From JBOHDX01 sp050700835 (GTDB lineage: Bacteria; Actinomycetota; Actinomycetes; Propionibacteriales; Nocardioidaceae): a DNA stretch of 40,633 bases. Every line of letters begins with the position of its first letter. Position 1 is the stretch's first letter. The position numbers and the translations under genes are program-made. The notes below the pieces were generated by a model. It saw nothing but the letters and a program-made list of their open reading frames with translations. It was not told the origin of the DNA and searched no databases. This document shows, piece by piece, positions 33,427 to 40,633 of the stretch. The DNA is taken from assembly GCA_050700835.1 (NCBI GenBank), contig JBOHDX010000119.1:1-40633 (forward strand), in the 5' to 3' direction.

Positions 33427-34188
33427 ATGAAGACTTCTCCCGCGCTCGCGATCGCGACCGTCATGGCCGTGGGCGCGACACTGGCGACACCCGTGTCAGC
33501 TGCCGCGATGACCAGCTCACCAAGGTCGGTGACGACCGTCACGATCGGCTTGCCCCACCATGGGCTCGTCGCGTTCGACCGGGCGACCCGGGTCTTCGGT
33601 CGCGTCACCAATGCAGGAGCCGGGCTCGCCGGCCGACACGTGAGGTTGCAGGCTGACCGTTTCCCGTACCGCGGTTTCCGCGATGCTGGTCGCACAACCA
33701 CCGGGCCCACCGGTCGGTACGTGTTCAGGGTCAGGCCGGGACGCAACACGCGATACCGCGTCATCGGACCGGCCTTCTCCCGTAGCAGAGTGGCTGGAGC
33801 GATAGCCGGCGCTACGTTTGGGCACTTCCGAAGCAGGGCGCCGGGGACGGTCGTCTCCGCGAGCTTCTGGCTGCACTATCCGCGAGGCGCGGTCGAAGCA
33901 GGGCACAAGGCGTACTGGTTCCTGTCGATCAACGGCGCAAGGTTCGCCCGCTACCGGACCACCACGACGATCCCGCGATCGTTCAAACCCGGATACTCAC
34001 GGTTGTCGGCAAACCTGCGCTCCGGAGTTCCGCCGGGGCAGCAGTACCACTACTTCGTGGTCGTCCTCGTCCACGACCTGCCTGGGCAGGGCCTGGGAAT
34101 CGCCCGGTGCTCCGAGCCTTGGGACCGGTACGCGTTGGGACTCCGCTCCTGTTTGGTCCCACGCCGTGTAGACACGTCCGTCTTCTGA
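33427..34188 (+). CDS. Secreted protein of unknown function
   Basis: I do not recognise this 253-residue protein. The start MKTSPALAIATVMAVGATLA with a VSAAA cleavage site near residue 26 is a clear signal peptide. Residues 38-110 (TVTIGLPHHGLVAFDRATRV, RHVRLQADRFPY, TTGPTGRYVFRVRPGRNTRY) look like an Ig-like or carboxypeptidase-regulatory-type beta domain, of the kind with a TxxxGxYxFxV pattern. The C-terminal half has Tyr/Trp/Phe-rich strands and two Cys (in ARCSEPW and RSCLVP) that may form a disulfide. It is divergent from the SARP gene across 135 bases and is a candidate target. Confidence 0.75.
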   Translation: MKTSPALAIATVMAVGATLATPVSAAAMTSSPRSVTTVTIGLPHHGLVAFDRATRVFGRVTNAGAGLAGRHVRLQADRFPYRGFRDAGRTTTGPTGRYVFRVRPGRNTRYRVIGPAFSRSRVAGAIAGATFGHFRSRAPGTVVSASFWLHYPRGAVEAGHKAYWFLSINGARFARYRTTTTIPRSFKPGYSRLSANLRSGVPPGQQYHYFVVVLVHDLPGQGLGIARCSEPWDRYALGLRSCLVPRRVDTSVF

Positions 34189-34215
34189 CGTTGCCTCGCC
34201 GGCACGGCCGCCCGA

Positions 34216-34935
34216 TCATCGCGTGCGGCGGTACCGGTGCTCCGGGCGCCCGATGGCGCCGTACCGCAACTGCAACTTCAGGACGCCGTGCCGTTCGAGA
34301 TAGGTCAGGTAACGCTGCGCGGTGGCACGGCTGATGCCGACTGCGTCGGCGACCTCGGCGGTCGAGATGTCGTTGCCGCTGGCCGGCACGGCATTGCGCA
34401 CCAGTTCCAGCGTCGGGGAGGAGTGCCCCTTGTCGGGGCGGGACAGCGCAGCGGCGGGAGTGCGAAGCATGCCGAACAGCTCGTCCACGTCGGCCTGCTC
34501 CGGCTCCACCTGCAATCCAGCCAGGCGGCGGCGCAACTTCTGATAGGCGATCAGCCGTTCCGCGAGCACCTGGAAGCCGAACGGTTTGACGAGATAGTGC
34601 ACCGCGCCGAGCTGCATCGCCTGCCGCACCGACGCGATCTCGCGAGCTGCCGAGATCACGATGACGGCCGGTGGGTCCGGCTCGTCGAGCAGTGAACGCA
34701 CGACGTCCAGACCGTCACCGTCGGGCAGGTAGATGTCCATCAGCACCAAGTCCGGGCGCAGGGTGCGCGCCTCGGCCAGCGCCGCCTGCGCCGAATGCGC
34801 CTTTCCGGTCACCACGTATCCCGGCACGCGTTCGACGAACGCGGCGTGGAGGTCGGCGACGCGGTAGTCGTCATCGACGACCAGCACGCCAAGCGCCCCG
34901 GACGCTGTGCCATGGCTCTTCGCTCGTGAGCTCAT
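34216..34935 (-). CDS. CitB/DcuR-type response regulator
   Basis: A 239-residue response regulator. The receiver domain has acidic Asp21-Asp23, phosphoacceptor Asp67 in LVLMDIYLPDGDG, the switch Ser95 and Lys117. The C-terminal output domain has a winged-helix-like HTH, STAEVADAVGISRATAQRYL, the form typical of CitB/DcuR regulators. Its stop is at 34216 and its ATG is one base after the kinase stop, so the pair is co-transcribed. It probably activates the divergent importer operon at 36738-39584 when the kinase senses its ligand. Confidence 0.9.
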   Translation of the reverse strand: MSSRAKSHGTASGALGVLVVDDDYRVADLHAAFVERVPGYVVTGKAHSAQAALAEARTLRPDLVLMDIYLPDGDGLDVVRSLLDEPDPPAVIVISAAREIASVRQAMQLGAVHYLVKPFGFQVLAERLIAYQKLRRRLAGLQVEPEQADVDELFGMLRTPAAALSRPDKGHSSPTLELVRNAVPASGNDISTAEVADAVGISRATAQRYLTYLERHGVLKLQLRYGAIGRPEHRYRRTR

Positions 34936-34936
34936 C

Positions 34937-36568
34937 TCATCGGGTGCCGCTGGCGTCGACGACGGCGGGTGCTGGCTGCTTGGGCAGCCGGACCGTGAAC
35001 TGGGCGCCTGGCCCCTCGGACACGTCCACGGAGCCGTGCAGACGTGTGACCAGCCGCTGCACCAGGGCCAACCCGACCCCGCCGCGTCGACCGTCGGTGC
35101 GGGGCTTGGTGGTGTACCCGTCCTGGAAGATCAGCTGTTCGGCACCGGCCGGAACTCCCGGGCCGTTGTCGCACACCGTCACGGTGAGCTCGGTCGGCTC
35201 GTCGATGATCTCGACGACCACGCGCCGCGGCGCGGGAACGGCGGCGAGGGCGTCGAAGGCGTTGTCGACGAGATTGCCGACGACCGTGGTGAGCGCCTGT
35301 GCCTTGCTCGGCAGGTCGCCGAGCCAGGTCTCGCGAGAGATCACGAGTTCGATGTTGCGCTCGCTGGCCTCCGCCGCCTTGCCCAGCAGCAGCCCCACGA
35401 TCTGCGGTGCCGCGATGTGCGAGCGAAGCGTGTTGTCGAACTCGGCTGCGGTGCCGCGGATCTCGGTCACATAGCTCAGGGCTTCATCGGTACGTCCCAG
35501 CTCCAGCAGGCCGGCGACCGCGTGGATCCGATTCGAGAACTCGTGCTGCTGCGCGCGTAGCGACTCGGTGAGGCTGCGTTCGCCGTCGAGCTCGCGCAGC
35601 AGGCCGGCTATCTCGGTACGGTCGCGCAGCGTCACCACCCCGCCGTGCGGCCGGCCGCCGAGCGTCACGGGCATCCGGTTGATGACGAGGCAGAAGTCGT
35701 CGGTGAAGACGAGGTCGTCCTGCTTGGTCCCGCCGACTAGCACGTCGCGGAGCCGGCCCGCAGGCAACACGTCGTTCAGGCCGCTGCCAACCGCGCTGAC
35801 CGGCAGGTGCAGCAACCGTTGCGCCTCGTCGTTCACGACGTTGATCCTGCCGTCCTTGTCGAAGGCGACGACGCCTTCCCGAATGCCGTGCAGGGTCGCC
35901 TCGCGCTCCTGCAACAACCGCGCGATCTCGTCCAGCTCCAGCCCGAATGTGCGGTGCTTCAGTCGCCGCGCCAGTCCCCACGAGGCGAGCGTGCCGATGC
36001 CGAGCGCGATCGCGAACCACACCGCGAATGACGGCAGTTCGTGCCACAGCGCACTCGACACCGAGCTTTCGGGGATCCCGACCGACACCTCGCCGACCAT
36101 CGCGCCGTTCGGCGCGTAGAGCGGGGCCCGGGCGTTGGCGGACGGGCCAGTCTTGCCGTTGTCGATGCGGAGGTGGACACGGCCGTCCCGGGTGGCGATC
36201 GGCTCCTCCACCTGCTGGCCGATCAGGCGGGGTATCGGGTGCGAATGCCGTACCCGGTTCATGCCGATGACCACCACGTACGACGCGTGCGTCTGCTGCT
36301 CTGTCTTCGTTGCGAAGTCTTGGATGGTGTTCGCGCACCCGGGGCCGTTCGTCGCCATGCAGGAGCGGATGGCGGGCACGCCGGCGACGGTCTCGGCGAT
36401 CGACGCGGCGCGCGACTCGTACTGCGAGTCGAGGTGACCGCGCTCCGCCCGAGCGAACAGCGCGAAGCCCACCGCCATCGTGGCGATGAGGATGACAAGT
36501 TGCGCGACGAAGATCTGGCTCGAGAGCTTGCGCATGCGCGTCCGCACAGTGCTCATGGTGGCCTTCAT
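34937..36568 (-). CDS. CitA/DcuS-type sensor histidine kinase
   Basis: A 543-residue membrane kinase. Membrane helix 1 is at about 20-40. The extracytoplasmic PAS-like sensor at 42-178 has the carboxylate-pocket motif NRVRHSHPIPRLIGQQ, and a second helix lies at 180-198. A cytoplasmic PAS domain spans about 212-318 (GVVAFDKDGRINVVNDEAQR). The kinase core has His342 in QQHEFSNRIHAVAGLLEL, N box NLVDN at 432-436 and G boxes DNGPG and GGVGLALV. The arrangement is that of CitA, DcuS and DctS sensors of citrate and C4-dicarboxylates. GGGAGG precedes ATG 36568. Divergent from the importer operon across about 170 bases. Confidence 0.92.
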   Translation of the reverse strand: MKATMSTVRTRMRKLSSQIFVAQLVILIATMAVGFALFARAERGHLDSQYESRAASIAETVAGVPAIRSCMATNGPGCANTIQDFATKTEQQTHASYVVVIGMNRVRHSHPIPRLIGQQVEEPIATRDGRVHLRIDNGKTGPSANARAPLYAPNGAMVGEVSVGIPESSVSSALWHELPSFAVWFAIALGIGTLASWGLARRLKHRTFGLELDEIARLLQEREATLHGIREGVVAFDKDGRINVVNDEAQRLLHLPVSAVGSGLNDVLPAGRLRDVLVGGTKQDDLVFTDDFCLVINRMPVTLGGRPHGGVVTLRDRTEIAGLLRELDGERSLTESLRAQQHEFSNRIHAVAGLLELGRTDEALSYVTEIRGTAAEFDNTLRSHIAAPQIVGLLLGKAAEASERNIELVISRETWLGDLPSKAQALTTVVGNLVDNAFDALAAVPAPRRVVVEIIDEPTELTVTVCDNGPGVPAGAEQLIFQDGYTTKPRTDGRRGGVGLALVQRLVTRLHGSVDVSEGPGAQFTVRLPKQPAPAVVDASGTR

Positions 36569-36737
36569 TGTGATTCCTCCCCTCGACGCGAACAAGGCAG
36601 ACGCCGCTAGCAGAACGAGCGAAACAGGAATCAATGCGGTGAACGCGGGATTGCGCCTAAAGCGCGACGTGACCCGAGTCTCGTCCATACGGTCGGCAGC
36701 CAACGGGGACGACCGCATCGAGAGGATCCACACGACC

Positions 36738-37559
36738 ATGGCCGAGCCCCAACCAGCGGGCGCCGCCCGCATCGAGATAAGCGGCCTCACCAAGCGCTTC
36801 CTCACCCCGAAGGGCGAGCCGTTCACCGCCATCCGCGACGTGACGTTCACGATCGAGCCGGGGCAGTTCTGCGCAATCGTCGGCCCGACCGGGTGCGGCA
36901 AGTCCACCACCCTGGCCCAGGTCTCGGGCCTTGAGCCGCCGAGCGCCGGCTCGGTGAAGGTCGGCGGCCGCGAGGTCCGTGGCATCACCAAGGGCGTCAG
37001 CTTCATGTTCCAGGCGGACGCGCTGTTCCCGTGGAAGACAGTGCTGGGCAACGTCATGGTCGGCCCGACGTTGGGCGGGATGGCGAGGAAGAGCGCGATC
37101 GCGCTGGCGCGTGACTGGCTGCGCCGGGTGGGACTGGCCGGGTTCGAGGACCGCTACCCGCACCAACTCTCCGGCGGCATGCGCAAGCGCGTCGCGATGG
37201 CGGCCGCCCTGATCAACGAGCCGAAGATCCTGCTGATGGACGAGCCCTTCGGCGCGCTCGACGTCCAAACCAAGGCGATCATGCAGACCGAGTTGCTAGG
37301 CCTGTGGGAGCAGACCAGGCCGTCGGTCCTGTTCATCACGCACGACCTCGACGAAGCCGTAGCGCTGGCCGACCGGGTGCTGATCATGACGAGCAGCCCG
37401 GGCTTGATCAAGCACGCCTTTGACATCGACCTCCCGCGTCCGCGCGGGGAGGTTCAGGAGATCCGGCACGAGCCGCGATTCCTCGAGTTGCAGAACCAGA
37501 TCTGGGCCTCGCTCAAGGACGAGGTCGACCGTGCGTACGCGCAGACGGCTGCCGCATGA
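36738..37559 (+). CDS. ABC transporter ATPase, SsuB/TauB/NrtD type
   Basis: A 273-residue ABC ATPase. It shows Walker A GPTGCGKST, the Q-loop MFQADALFPWKTVLGNV, signature LSGGMRKR and Walker B ILLMDEPFGALD, then THDLDEAVALADRV. The GPTGCGKS and FPWKTVLGNV forms define the nitrate/sulfonate/taurine/bicarbonate importer group. It overlaps the permease gene by 4 bases (ATGA). ATG 36738 matches family length; GAGAGG lies 12 bases upstream, so the ribosome site is weak and a start further upstream in the open frame is possible. The promoter is probably under CitB-type control. Confidence 0.9.
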   Translation: MAEPQPAGAARIEISGLTKRFLTPKGEPFTAIRDVTFTIEPGQFCAIVGPTGCGKSTTLAQVSGLEPPSAGSVKVGGREVRGITKGVSFMFQADALFPWKTVLGNVMVGPTLGGMARKSAIALARDWLRRVGLAGFEDRYPHQLSGGMRKRVAMAAALINEPKILLMDEPFGALDVQTKAIMQTELLGLWEQTRPSVLFITHDLDEAVALADRVLIMTSSPGLIKHAFDIDLPRPRGEVQEIRHEPRFLELQNQIWASLKDEVDRAYAQTAAA

Positions 37560-38476
37560 ACACGACGACCCTCACCCACAGGGAGACCTCGGTGAACACG
37601 ACCACTTCAACCGCCCCGGCCGCAGTCGCGGCAGCCGACGATAGCGGCACCAGTCTGCAGGTCAGCGCCCGTCGCGCGCGCCGCCGGCGCACGGCGCTGG
37701 TCTGGCTCGGCCGCATCCTGCTGCCGGTCATCATCGTCGGCGGCTGGCAGTGGTTCACGGCCGCCGGCATCGTGGACAAGTTCTTCTTCGGCCAGCCGAC
37801 CGGCGTCTATCACAGCCTGGTGAGTCTGTTCACCACGGGGACCGCCTTCGGCTCGATCTGGCTGAACCTGTGGATCACGATCAAGGAGGCGCTCTACGGC
37901 TTCCTTCTCGGGACCGGCGGCGGCATCGTCCTGGGGCTGCTGCTCGGCCAGAACCACTTCCTCGCCGCAGTGATCGGGCCGTACATCAAGATTGCCAACT
38001 CGATCCCGCGGATCATCCTGGGGTCGATCTTCGTGGTGGCTTTCGGCCTCGGCACGTTCCCGAAGGTGCTGCTGGCGGGGGTCCTCGTCTTCTTCATCGT
38101 CTTCTTCAACGCCTTCCAGGGCGTCCGCGAAGTCGATCAGAACCTCGTCGCGAACGTGAGGGTGCTCGGTGCGTCGCCGTTGCAGGTCGCCCGCCACGTC
38201 ACGATCCCGTCGGCACTGACGTGGATCATCGCCAGCCTGCACACCGCGTTCGGCTTCGCGATCATCGGCGCCCTCGTCGCCGAGGTGCTCGGCGCGCAGC
38301 ACGGCATCGGCCTGATCATCGTCCAGGCGCAGGGCCAGTTCGACATGGACACCGTCTTCGCCTGCATGTTGATCATGGCTGTCGTCACGCTCGTCGCCGA
38401 GTACTTCCTCACGCTGCTCGAGAAGCGCGTGCTTGCCTGGCGGCCGCCGAGCCGCTCGGAGGCTCAGGCGATCTGA
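37556..38476 (+). CDS. ABC transporter permease, SsuC/TauC type
   Basis: A 306-residue inner-membrane permease with six predicted helices after a charged, Thr/Ala-rich N-terminal tail of about 48 residues. The EAA loop VRVLGASPLQVARHVTIPSAL contacts the ATPase. LVAEVLGAQHGIGLIIVQAQG is the family C-terminal feature. The start is ATGA-coupled to the ATPase gene; an internal GTG at 37592 is a possible alternative. It should act as a homodimer with the ATPase and the lipoprotein that follows. Confidence 0.91.
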   Translation: MNTTTLTHRETSVNTTTSTAPAAVAAADDSGTSLQVSARRARRRRTALVWLGRILLPVIIVGGWQWFTAAGIVDKFFFGQPTGVYHSLVSLFTTGTAFGSIWLNLWITIKEALYGFLLGTGGGIVLGLLLGQNHFLAAVIGPYIKIANSIPRIILGSIFVVAFGLGTFPKVLLAGVLVFFIVFFNAFQGVREVDQNLVANVRVLGASPLQVARHVTIPSALTWIIASLHTAFGFAIIGALVAEVLGAQHGIGLIIVQAQGQFDMDTVFACMLIMAVVTLVAEYFLTLLEKRVLAWRPPSRSEAQAI

Positions 38477-38516
38477 GCCACCCTCCCGGTAACACTCCAA
38501 CGAAAGGAACTCACCC

Positions 38517-39584
38517 ATGTTCAAACGCGCGATGTGCGTTGCCGCGGCGGGAGCGATCGTCCTAGGCGCCGCAGCATGCTCGGGATCGTCCTCCGGGTCC
38601 AGCTCACTGCCCACCGTCCGGCTCATGGTCGGCGGTATCGACAAGCAGATCTACCTGCCGTACCAGCTGGCGCAGGACCTCGGCTACTACAAGAAGTACG
38701 GCGTCAACGTCGAGCTGTCCACCGAGCAGAACGGCGGCGTCGGCGCCGAGGAGGCGATGGCGTCCGGGCAGGTAGACATGGCCGGCGCCTGGTACATCCA
38801 CACGATCGACTTCCAGGCGAAGGGCAAGGACGTCATCAACCTGGTGCAGCTGTCGGGCGCCCCGGGCGAGCGTGAGATGTGCGGGACCAACAGCGGCGTG
38901 CATTCGGCGGCAGACTTCAAGGGCAAGACGCTCGGTGTGACCGACCTCGGCTCGGGAACCGACGAGCTGACCCAGTTCCTTGCCTCGCAGCAGGGCATCT
39001 CCCGCAGCGAGTACAAGCCGCTGAAGGTCGGCGCCGGCGCCACTGCCATCGCCGCCATCCAAGGGAACACCGCACAGTGCGTGATGACCACGCAGCCGAC
39101 GGTCGGCGCGCTCGAGTCGAAGAACCTCGCGTACCCGGCGATCGACCTCGCCACGACGAAGGGCGCGACCTCCGCGCTGGGCGGCGCGTGGCCGGCGGCC
39201 GGTTTGCTCGCCCAGGCCAGCTGGGTGAAGTCCCACCCGCAGGCCGTGCAGAGTGTCGTCGACGCACTGGTAGCGACGATGCACTGGATCGCCACGCACT
39301 CGGCGTCCGACATCGCCAACAAGATGCCCGCGCAGTTCGTGTCGAACAGCACGATCACCAGGCAGCAGTACGTCGACGGTCTGACGACCGACAAGGGCCA
39401 GTTCCTGCCGGACGGCATCATGCCGGCCGGTGGCCCGAAGACGGTCTACAGCATGGAGAAGGTCATCGGTGTGGACGTCTCCAAGGTCACGCTGGGGAAC
39501 ACGTTCACCAACACCTACGCGGAGAAGGCGAACAAGCTCGAGGGCTTCACGACGACCACCACCCCGGCGACCGCCGCGGGCTGA
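38517..39584 (+). CDS. ABC transporter substrate-binding lipoprotein, SsuA/NMT1 type
   Basis: A 355-residue type II periplasmic-binding-like protein. The basic hydrophobic start ends at Cys21 in LGAAACSGSSS, a lipoprotein signal with a slightly unusual Ala at -3. The mature domain has IYLPYQLAQDLGYYKKYGVNV, the phrase shared by NMT1/SsuA/ThiY binding proteins, then AMASGQVDMAGAW and LGVTDLGSGTDELTQFLA. Relatives bind sulfonates, nitrate, thiamine precursors or aromatic acids. A purine-rich AAAGGAA lies 8 bases before the ATG. It ends the operon, with a strong hairpin 15 bases after the stop. Confidence 0.92.
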   Translation: MFKRAMCVAAAGAIVLGAAACSGSSSGSSSLPTVRLMVGGIDKQIYLPYQLAQDLGYYKKYGVNVELSTEQNGGVGAEEAMASGQVDMAGAWYIHTIDFQAKGKDVINLVQLSGAPGEREMCGTNSGVHSAADFKGKTLGVTDLGSGTDELTQFLASQQGISRSEYKPLKVGAGATAIAAIQGNTAQCVMTTQPTVGALESKNLAYPAIDLATTKGATSALGGAWPAAGLLAQASWVKSHPQAVQSVVDALVATMHWIATHSASDIANKMPAQFVSNSTITRQQYVDGLTTDKGQFLPDGIMPAGGPKTVYSMEKVIGVDVSKVTLGNTFTNTYAEKANKLEGFTTTTTPATAAG

Positions 39585-39598
39585 TCTACTCCAACGCG

Positions 39599-39643
39599 AT
39601 GGGGGAGTTTCCCGGCCAACGGCCGACCGGGAAGCTCCCCCAT
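39599..39643 (+). terminator. Strong intrinsic terminator of the importer operon
   Basis: ATGGGGGAGTTTCCCGG (39599-39615) pairs with CCGGGAAGCTCCCCCAT (39627-39643), a 17-base stem with one G-T pair and an 11-base loop. It lies 15 bases after the binding-protein stop codon and is followed by only a short T pair. The length and symmetry suggest it could act in both directions. Confidence 0.85.
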
Positions 39644-39691
39644 TTCCATGACACCACCGGCCGCCCTGACTCTTCGAAAGATCACCATCTC

Positions 39692-39724
39692 GCTCACCAC
39701 ACGATGTGATGTCGGCTCACCACA
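39692..39724 (+). promoter_or_regulatory. Direct repeats upstream of the DUF4386 gene
   Basis: GCTCACCACA occurs at 39692-39701 and again at 39715-39724, 23 bases apart. CGATGTG (39702-39708) and CACATCG (39721-39727) also form an inverted pair across the same interval. The position about 80-110 bases before ATG 39806 suits an activator or repressor site; the regulator is unknown. Confidence 0.45.
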
Positions 39725-39805
39725 TCGGCTCCTAGCGTGCAGCTACTCGAACGCGGACGTGAGGCACCCACCTTGCAAGCCCGACCCCACGCTCAGGAGG
39801 CTGAC

Positions 39806-40582
39806 ATGACCATCACTGCCCCAACCGCCACCGCGGCCCATGCTGCCGGCGCCACCACCGATCCGATGAGGAACCACGCGAGAGCCGCGGGCATCTTCTA
39901 CCTGCTCACCTTCGCGTCGTCGATCCCCGCACTTATCCTCCTCGGGCCGGTCCTGCACAACGCCGACTACGTCAGCGGCGCAGGTCAGGACACGCGGGTG
40001 CTGTGGGGGTGCTTGCTCGACTCGGTGAACGCCCTGACGGCCGTCGGCAGCGCCGTCGCGTTGTACCCGGTGGTGAAGCGACAGAACGAGTCGATGGCTC
40101 TCGGCTTCGTCACCTCCCGCATGCTCGAGGCGGCCGTGGTCATGATCGGCGTGGTCAGCCTGCTCGCAGTCGTCACGATGCACCAGGACTTCGCCGGCTC
40201 GCCCGGCGGCGACGCTGCGACCCTGAATGTCACCGCCAATGCCCTGGTCGACGTTCGCAACTGGACCTTCCTCCTCGGCCCGGGCCTGATGCCTGCCTTC
40301 AACGCCATCCTTCTCGGCACCCTACTCTACCGCTCCCGGCTGGTGCCCCGCATCATCCCGACCGTCGGCCTGATCGGGGCGCCGCTGCTCGTGGCCGCCT
40401 TCCTCGCGACCTTCCTGGGCGCCATCGACCAGGTCTCTGCCATCTCGGGAGTGCTGACCGTGCCCGTGGCAGCGTGGGAGTTCTCGGTCGGCGTGTGGAT
40501 GACGGTCAAGGGGTTCACACCCTCACCGATCCTGCCGCTTGTCGCCAACGATGAGAGGGATCCCTCGCACCCCCTGGCCTGA
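39806..40582 (+). CDS. DUF4386-family membrane protein
   Basis: A 258-residue membrane protein with about six hydrophobic segments: a first helix around AAGIFYLLTFASSIPALILL, a loop with DTRVLWGCLLDSVNALTAVG, and a C-terminal VPVAAWEFSVGVWMTVKGF. This is the DUF4386 pattern, function unknown. ATG 39806 is chosen because AGGAGG precedes it by 6 bases; the frame upstream of it (from 39737) is not family-like. It has its own promoter region after the importer terminator, with no partner gene before the window ends. Confidence 0.85.
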   Translation: MTITAPTATAAHAAGATTDPMRNHARAAGIFYLLTFASSIPALILLGPVLHNADYVSGAGQDTRVLWGCLLDSVNALTAVGSAVALYPVVKRQNESMALGFVTSRMLEAAVVMIGVVSLLAVVTMHQDFAGSPGGDAATLNVTANALVDVRNWTFLLGPGLMPAFNAILLGTLLYRSRLVPRIIPTVGLIGAPLLVAAFLATFLGAIDQVSAISGVLTVPVAAWEFSVGVWMTVKGFTPSPILPLVANDERDPSHPLA

Positions 40583-40633
40583 CGATCGACGCACGACGAC
40601 CTCGGCTCAAGCTCGGTCACCACCGAACGCGGG

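Noticed and set aside
36569..37057. Upstream extension of the histidine kinase frame
   Set aside because: It runs over the divergent importer ATPase gene. A good ribosome site supports ATG 36568.

Overview
The window is high-GC, gene-dense DNA of an actinomycete type. Supporting signs are GTG and TTG starts, 4-bp ATGA/GTGA gene overlaps, several apparently leaderless genes with a TANNNT box 6-7 bases before the start codon, and a large SARP-type regulator. No rRNA, tRNA, CRISPR array or phage module was seen, and I cannot name the genus. It reads as an accessory chromosomal region of small metabolic and regulatory units, mixed with broken genes and transposase scraps.

Left part (1-12.9 kb): a transposase start cut by the window edge, a DinB-like protein, a lactonase-like metallo-beta-lactamase, the tail of a Doc-type toxin, an ArsR/AHSA1 operon with a palindromic operator, a lone QW-repeat protein, a 1125-residue adenylate cyclase-ATPase-TPR protein, a HIT-like protein and a RusA-like protein. 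Then come two divergent operons, TetR-PhzF and alcohol dehydrogenase-DUF4386, around a pair of palindromic operators.

Middle part (12.9-19.1 kb) is a belt of gene decay. It holds an IS21-like transposase fragment, a TerC gene lacking its N-terminal third, a cupin gene and an acetyltransferase gene each with the core deleted and the ends joined out of frame, and a nitrilase lacking the segment with its catalytic Glu. Intact genes for an SMR exporter, an SDR, a VOC protein and a covalent-flavin oxidoreductase lie between them. A SNF2-type helicase and a GNAT acetyltransferase follow.

Right part (22.4-40.6 kb) holds two well-preserved systems. One is a seven-gene operon: a branched-chain-type ABC importer (livHMGF and binding protein) coupled to a CaiB-type CoA-transferase and a crotonase. 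A FadR-type regulator is divergent to it, with a perfect 9-3-9 palindrome between. This suggests uptake, CoA activation and conversion of a carboxylic acid. The other is a CitA/CitB-type two-component system divergent from an SsuABC/NMT1-type importer that ends at a strong hairpin terminator. Between them are a SARP-ATPase-TPR regulator and an unrecognised secreted protein. A second DUF4386 membrane protein closes the window.

I found no clearly new multi-gene system. The most unusual items are the clustered internal-deletion scars, the regulated importer/CoA-transferase operon with an atypical crotonase, and the operator architectures.
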